Shown here: in pieces, positions 59,101 through 64,000 of the stretch
How the letters are laid out: every line of letters starts with the position of its first letter
How positions within the stretch are numbered: position 1 is the stretch's first letter
Origin: Dryococelus australis
Lineage: Eukaryota > Arthropoda > Insecta > Phasmatodea > Phasmatidae
Direction: 5' to 3'
Length of the DNA: 64,000 nt
NCBI GenBank assembly: GCA_029891345.1
Contig: CM057009.1
Location: 87,033,916 to 87,097,915 of the forward strand
Notes under the pieces: model-generated
Databases searched by the model: none
Told to the model about the DNA's origin: nothing
Seen by the model: only the letters and a program-made list of their open reading frames with translations
Position numbers and translations under genes: made by a program

Positions 59101-60249
59101 AATTTATGTGAGAAATACATTGAACCCTAAATAAAACTGACATAGAACCCTGGAATAAATGATTGCACATACGATGATACATAAATAAGCTCGTAAAACA
59201 CAATGATGGCGTATGGAAAGACTTGGCTTCAGTTGGTCACGTGGTTATACGTGATGTTGCCATAAAATATTCAAACACGAAAATTACCCTCAAATACATA
59301 CATAAAAATAAAGTTCTTAAAATTGTGTGTAGCAATTATGCAGAAGTTACACTGAAATGCCATAAACATAGGCAGATGCTGTCTGATTCAAAATATGCGG
59401 TTCGCGCGACCTCTCCAACATCTTTCTCCTCATTCTCCTTGATTATGTTAAAAATGCCATAAGGGCGTAAGAATTAGTAAAGCAGAAGCATAATGCTGCG
59501 GAAAATGTCTGGCAAAAACGTATGCAAGCAAAGATTAACCGGTAAACTAAATTGACTATGGAAACCTAAATCAGTGAACAAAAGTTGTAGTGCATACAGG
59601 ACAGTGTCGTACCTCGTCAGCTCTCCTCGACAGACTGTCCAGATACAAGCGTCGCACGGACCTACCATGGCCGCCTACAGGGTTCACATAAACAGAAGTG
59701 CTATGCACACCGAGTGAAATATTTTATATTGAAAATAAACTGGCACAAATTAAATTAGATATTGTTTTACATTTCTATAATTTTCTTATGAATTTTAGTA
59801 TTATGTTACTCTCTCTTTGCGATGGCGTTCAAGCCAGAGTATTAAGTGTTCTTAATAGCGGTGCCGTGGGCACTTTGCATATTCCTAACCAAACAATTAA
59901 AATTAGTACAAACACTTAAAAATATTTTAAGACATATCAAACACTGTAAAGACAATATAACAGATTTTACCCTGAAATTAACATTTATATGAAAGAAAAA
60001 ATTATCGCGTTCACATGACACGTGAGTGCCGTCATGGGCTCTAGTGCCGCTGGCGTTAAATTAATATCTTATCACAACTGATAGGTTATAAAAAAAGACA
60101 GTAATTTTTATAACCTTACAAAACATTTGAAAGATGCCCTTTTTTTTTTGTCAAACCGCTCTCTCTCTCCCTCCCTCCTCCCCTATATATATATATGATC
60201 TCTGACCATGTACACCTGTAGGAACATGTTAACATGTTAGATTAGATCC
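56122..60249. other. AT-rich intergenic or intronic DNA
   Basis: No gene supported. Items seen: poly(A) run at 57,787-57,806; a GC-richer patch (57,090-57,400) with an AGCCAATCAGAG box; a primer-binding-site-like TTGGCGCCCAAATTACC on the minus strand (about 58,206-58,190) suggesting a decayed LTR element; the short frame 59223-59462 without signature; (CTC)n/(TA)n simple repeat at 60,158-60,198; poly(C) at 60,249-60,258. Confidence 0.4.
60158..60198. repeat. (CTCC)n/(TA)n simple repeat
   Basis: CTCTCTCTCCCTCCCTCCTC followed by CCCTATATATATATAT. It lies just right of a T-run (60,140). Confidence 0.8.
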
Positions 60250-61330
60250 CCCCCCCCCATGGGGATCTAACATCATCACAATCTGGTTATTAGTGTCTGC
60301 GGGTAGGCAAGGTTTTGACTACCGCCAATGGACCCTCAATCCATGAGATCATCGTAGCCTTACTGTCCCCGAGACGTACTAATCGACTGCCACAATCCAT
60401 CACGACGTTGTAATCGCTCAACCAAGGCTGCCCCAAGATAACTTCCTTTGGGATCCCCCACAGGTTGTAAATTCAGTTATCTGGTCTAGGTAGTGGACGC
60501 GCAGTGGTAATGTAATTTTGCAGTCGACCACTAAGGTCGTGTCTGGCTATGCCATCTTTATGGTAAGTGGTTGCGGGTTAACGCCACGCTGTGCTTGTGG
60601 TGGTCTTGTTGTCTCCCATCTACTTCCCAGTTCTCTCACAAGGGGCAGTCTCTGTTGAAATGCCTCCCCGAGCAGTACCGGTATGGTGGTGAGTCGAGGG
60701 GTGGTGTGAGGATTGGTCGGACCAGGGTTGGCTTGTCTCTCCGGCGTAGGGGGCTGGCTGTTGACCTTGCCTGCGGCACACGCCGGTCGGTCCAAGAGCG
60801 CTTGCTCTCTGTTGTTATTTTTCACCTTCTGTGTCCTATTTACAAGTTCCTCCATAGTCTGTGGCTTCGGGCTTGATAGCAAATTCTGAAAGGAGGGGAG
60901 TAGAGTACTCAACTTTCCTCACTTTTTTCCGGGTATATCCGGCAATGCATTTGGGCTTTTCGACTGAATATAGATTTTTACCTACTCTTTCTAACCCTGG
61001 GCTTCGCATGGAAATCCGCAATAAGTTGGGCCATGACTTCCTCACCAGTAAATTGTGCAGTGAGGCGGTCCCTTAGTTGTTGCCAGTCCAAAATGAATTC
61101 ACCATATTTTACCCACCAATCGTGGGCTTTGCTCTGCAGTTGCCACTGCGTCTTATTGATCCATTGTTTCCTGGGTATTCCATATTCCACAAATTCCTCC
61201 TCACGTTCCCTAAGGAATATTGTGTGTTCTTCGTGTGGTAGCTCGGTAAATTCGGACAGTTTGAAATCTCTGTCCGGTACTGACATCATTACATTGCTTC
61301 TTTTTCTGTGTTCCTGGTCTGTGTTACAGG
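60250..61330 (-). mobile_element. Ty3/gypsy-like fossil F: gag and protease region
   Basis: Minus strand. gag starts at ATG 61289 (MMSVPDRDFKLSEFTELPHE) and shows the capsid-like pattern WINKTQWQLQSKAHDWWVKY then DWQQLRDRLTAQF (about 61,170-61,050), similar to the retrotransposon-gag family (W-x-x-L...A-x-x-W...W-x-x-F/L). A Pro/Gln-rich linker follows (60,912-60,600), then a protease-like region to about 60,300 with VVDCKITLPLRVHYLDQI. pol is not seen to the left, so this copy is cut after protease. A few breaks; less decayed than A-E. Confidence 0.65.
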
Positions 61331-61786
61331 TGGTGTTTGCTCACACCACTCTGATAGACCTGGCCAGGACGAGTGACCCTCTCATCTGGCCAGCCTATGT
61401 AGGTGTGGTGGAATTCAGAATCACATGTTATACACCGAATGGTGTATAAGTAGAGTTGGGCAGGATAGAAAATTTGGGTGCGGGAAACGAGACGGGATCG
61501 GGAATTTGTCGGTACACTAGAAAATTAACAAAATGTACAAATAAAAATTTATGATTAATTTACTACCGAAATGTGTATTCAATACTTTATAGCAAGCCTG
61601 GCATTTTGCTTACACATTGTCTGGCATTTTTTTGTAAAAATGCCAAATATATGCATTGAATTTCTCACCAGTATTTTTTATATCCATATTTGTTCTAACA
61701 CACTATGTAAACAAATGGTAGTGTGAGTAAATAAAATATAAAAAACGAAAATAAAATAATGTTTTGTACCAAATTAACATGTCTTA
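61331..61786. other. Possible LTR/leader of element F
   Basis: Holds the stretch upstream of gag F on the minus strand, with GTTATACACCGAATGGTGTATAAG (a small inverted repeat around ACACCGAATGGTGT, 61,430-61,448) and further AT-rich sequence. Possibly LTR, interrupted at 61,787 by the MITE. No second copy seen. Confidence 0.3.
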
Positions 61787-62432
61787 GGGCACGTTTACAC
61801 AATGATAGTAGCTACCATGATAGTAGGTATCACGAAAGTGTGTGGAAGGAACTGCAGTGATAGATCCTGTTTACATACACGGTCGAGACATGCTGTGATA
61901 ATTAACCTCAAAACGGACATGTCCGACAACAATTGTGTAAATACATTGATTGGCCCTACATTTATATCCTTTTGTCAAGAGGTTGGTATTTGTTGGGGTA
62001 GTTAAATATTGTGACAGGATAGTAATAACATGTAAATATATATTGTTCCTATGGTTTATTATATGACAGTAAGTATGCTGTCAATACTGTCGTGTTATAC
62101 CTATATGATAATATACGTCCTGTCATACTGCCACATAGTGTAAGGACGACGACAGATATTAACAGAATCCAAATAATTCTGCAATGTTACTGTCAATGTG
62201 TACACATGTACAAATTTGTGACCCACACCATCACGATAGATAGTGATGCTACACAGTTTACACTACGATAGTTGCATGTTTTGTCACGTCAGTTACGATC
62301 ACTATCTAGCTCAAGCTGATATCGCGATAGTGATATTGTGATGGTGCAACATTAACTATCGTGCAGTTTACACTGCAATAGTAATGCAAAAGTAGCTGTC
62401 GTGATAGGAACTATTGCAGCGTAAATGCGCCC
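61787..62432. mobile_element. hAT-like MITE, 646 bp
   Basis: Terminal inverted repeats: left GGGCACGTTTACACAATGAT (61,787), right complement GGGCGCATTTACGCTGCAAT (62,432). Flanks ATGTCTTA and ATGTATAT agree at six of eight positions, suggesting an 8-base target duplication as in hAT elements. The interior is full of TATCGTGAT / ATCACGATA motifs in both directions (for example about 62,230-62,300, 62,325-62,345 and 62,397-62,415), giving a potential long foldback, and TTTACACT-type subterminal repeats. No transposase frame. Confidence 0.75.
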
Positions 62433-63079
62433 ATGTATATAGATTACTGCACTAAAAATTACACAGTGTTTAAACTTTCATTTAAAACTACAACTTTATT
62501 GATATAAAATAATGTTAAATGAAAATTTAATTGTGTTACATTATGCAATCTCATGTGCGGGTGATTAGCAAAATAAAGACACTAGCAGTACTGTTCCTAA
62601 CAACGACTGTCATTGGGCAAAATTCTACCTTACGTGATGTGCTGGCCAATAACGTACCACCTTAGATGAAGATGTGCCACGTTTGGAAGTTGTGCTGCCA
62701 TATAACCTACAAGAACGAGATGCATGTAGCCATAGAGAAATGAACGATCATTTCAATTTTTATGAGTTTATGTGGAAATGCATTTGCATCCCCGCCAATT
62801 TAAATGTGATTTTACAAGTATACATTCGTTTGATATACCTTTCGGGCCACAATGGCATTATTTGGTAGCATTTCTAAGAAGTTCGCGAAAATAAACAAAG
62901 TTAAGAGGACGTGTGTCGTGTTATTGTTTATACCAGTTACTTGCACCTGCTATGTATCTCATGTCTCCGCCATGACTGACTTCGTCTTGCCAACCTTATC
63001 GCTTTATAATCTGTATTTACCTACACTCACATACATATTTCCCAACACTACATCTCTACCTTCATTCTCAGCTTCATTT
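62433..63079. other. Spacer between MITE and element G
   Basis: AT-rich on the left, with a short frame (62674-62868) and another (62852-63136) lacking signatures. Could contain the 3' LTR of element G (minus). Confidence 0.3.
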
Positions 63080-64000
63080 GCTTGCTGTCCTATAAGTCCA
63101 ACCTTTGTGGCGGGACTATTTTACGTCCCCTTCTAGTCCTTCTACACGCTTCCTCTGCCTTGTTGTATGCTTCTTCCTCTGCTGTGCTGTACGCTTCTCC
63201 TCGCCCGTCTGTTGGAAACCCTCAAAATGGTGACTCCTCTCGAGAGTCTCTGGGCGGTGTGTCCTGGTCGAATGGCTGTGCCATCATGCTTCTAGCTTCT
63301 CCTGATGCCACTGGTCGAGCTGTATCTGCTGCACCGTGTATATTGGTTGCCTTTACTGGCACCCCTTTTCTGCTCTCTTCGTCTGGCACCTTTACTACCT
63401 GCCTTCTATCTCATCATAACGTAGCTGCCTCTGATGACAAGTAGTATGACCTGGGATACCTGGCTGTCCCTTGAATTGTCCCCTGTCTTTTTAGGTCTGG
63501 TATCCACACTCGCTCACCCGGGGCCTATGGTTCCAATTCTTTAACGCCATGCCTTCTGTCATACACCATTTTGCTCCTGGTTTTTAGATAACTGTCACAT
63601 TCACCGATGGATTGTAGTATCCCATGTTCCCATCATGGCTGTAGGGTCGTTTGTACAACTGGAAGGGTAGTTCATGACTTACGACCAAACAACAGCTCTG
63701 TCTGTCAAAATCCTGATTACAGTGGTGTGGCTCAGTATGCTAGCAACCCAAGGTTCGAATCTTGTTACTTTATCCGGATGTTTTTTGCTACTGCAACTAC
63801 ATTTTCTGTCGCTCCATTGGACTCCAGGAATTTGGGGCTAGATGTGATGTGGCTGAGCCCATAATCTTGGGCAAACTGTTGAAAATCCCATGATGTCAAC
63901 TGTGTCCCTCCAACACTCTGAACGGTTTCCGGTATTCCATGCCTGGAAAATATGTTCTGCAGCCGTTTGATCACTGCATCTGTAGTCAAGCAATCCATAT
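63080..64000 (-). mobile_element. Ty3/gypsy-like fossil G: integrase C-terminal half, cut by window edge
   Basis: Minus strand. The integrase core end is open from the window edge side (63,998-63,765): IFSRHGIPETVQSVGGTQLT, then SWDFQQFAQDYGLSHITSSP and ESNGATENVVAVAKN, matching the D-x-G-x-Q-F-x-S...Y-G-x-x-H-x-x-S-S-P...E-N/E region of Ty3/gypsy integrases. Downstream traces GVKELEPxAPGERVWIPDL (about 63,540) and a Pro/Arg-rich end with PPQRLDL near 63,100 are the usual C-terminus. The family differs from A-C. A few breaks; relatively young. The rest of the element lies outside the window. Confidence 0.8.

Noticed and set aside
63082-63444. Plus-strand Ser/Ala-rich frame
   Set aside because: Antisense to the C-terminal end of the element G integrase.
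63715-63775. tRNA- or SINE-like boxes (TGGCTCAGTATGC ... GGTTCGAATCT)
   Set aside because: The same stretch reads on the minus strand as the middle of a gypsy integrase (LLAYATTPL context), so the boxes are coincidental.
1-64000. CRISPR array or prokaryotic operon structure
   Set aside because: Repeats are irregular, there are no cas genes, and LTR elements, SINE and LINE show the DNA is eukaryotic.

Overview
The window looks like nuclear DNA of an arthropod (insect or crustacean; I cannot place it more closely). It is AT-rich and contains no recognisable intact host gene. Most of what can be read is inserted DNA: a large-virus fossil, Ty3/gypsy-like LTR elements, a LINE tail, a tRNA-derived SINE and several non-autonomous DNA transposons.

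Left part (about 1-18,000, perhaps to 20,000). This is densely packed, mostly decayed coding sequence on both strands with virus-style low-complexity genes and repeat regions. The best anchor is a minus-strand family B DNA polymerase fossil (about 6,825-3,440) in which exonuclease motifs I-III and polymerase motifs A and B can be seen. A second anchor is a HAD-fold protein at 363-917 with the catalytic DLDGT motif, resembling the 38K protein of baculoviruses and nudiviruses. There are also BRO/MSV199-like traces (12.2-13.6 kb), a membrane-anchored unknown protein, Cys-rich unknowns, and two repeat regions (12.95-14.47 and 15.44-16.56 kb) that resemble the homologous regions (hrs) of baculovirus-like genomes. 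I read the block as an endogenised large nuclear dsDNA virus, most like a nudivirus. It is a fossil with many breaks. The family assignment is inference.

Transition (18.5-20.3 kb): an AT-rich minisatellite of roughly 40-bp units and a duplicated Cys-rich segment.

Middle and right part (20.3-64 kb). At least seven Ty3/gypsy-like remnants lie here: A 20.29-23.45 (+); B 25.60-29.76 (+), with both LTRs and an internal region lacking gag and reverse transcriptase; C 31.45-33.06 (-); D 37.45-42.40 (-); E 48.54-54.90 (-), with both LTRs and a nested TTAA-flanked transposon; F 60.25-61.33 (-), gag/protease; G 63.08-64.0 (-), integrase tail running off the edge. A, B and C appear to be one family. 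Between them lie a LINE tail (34.98-35.80, minus), two copies of a mariner-like MITE (36.54 and 46.02 kb), a Tc1/mariner-like element with a transposase remnant (48.03 kb), a SINE with target-site duplication (55.87-56.11), and a hAT-like MITE (61.79-62.43).

No tRNA, rRNA or CRISPR was found. Stretches without entries look like ordinary AT-rich intergenic or intronic DNA.
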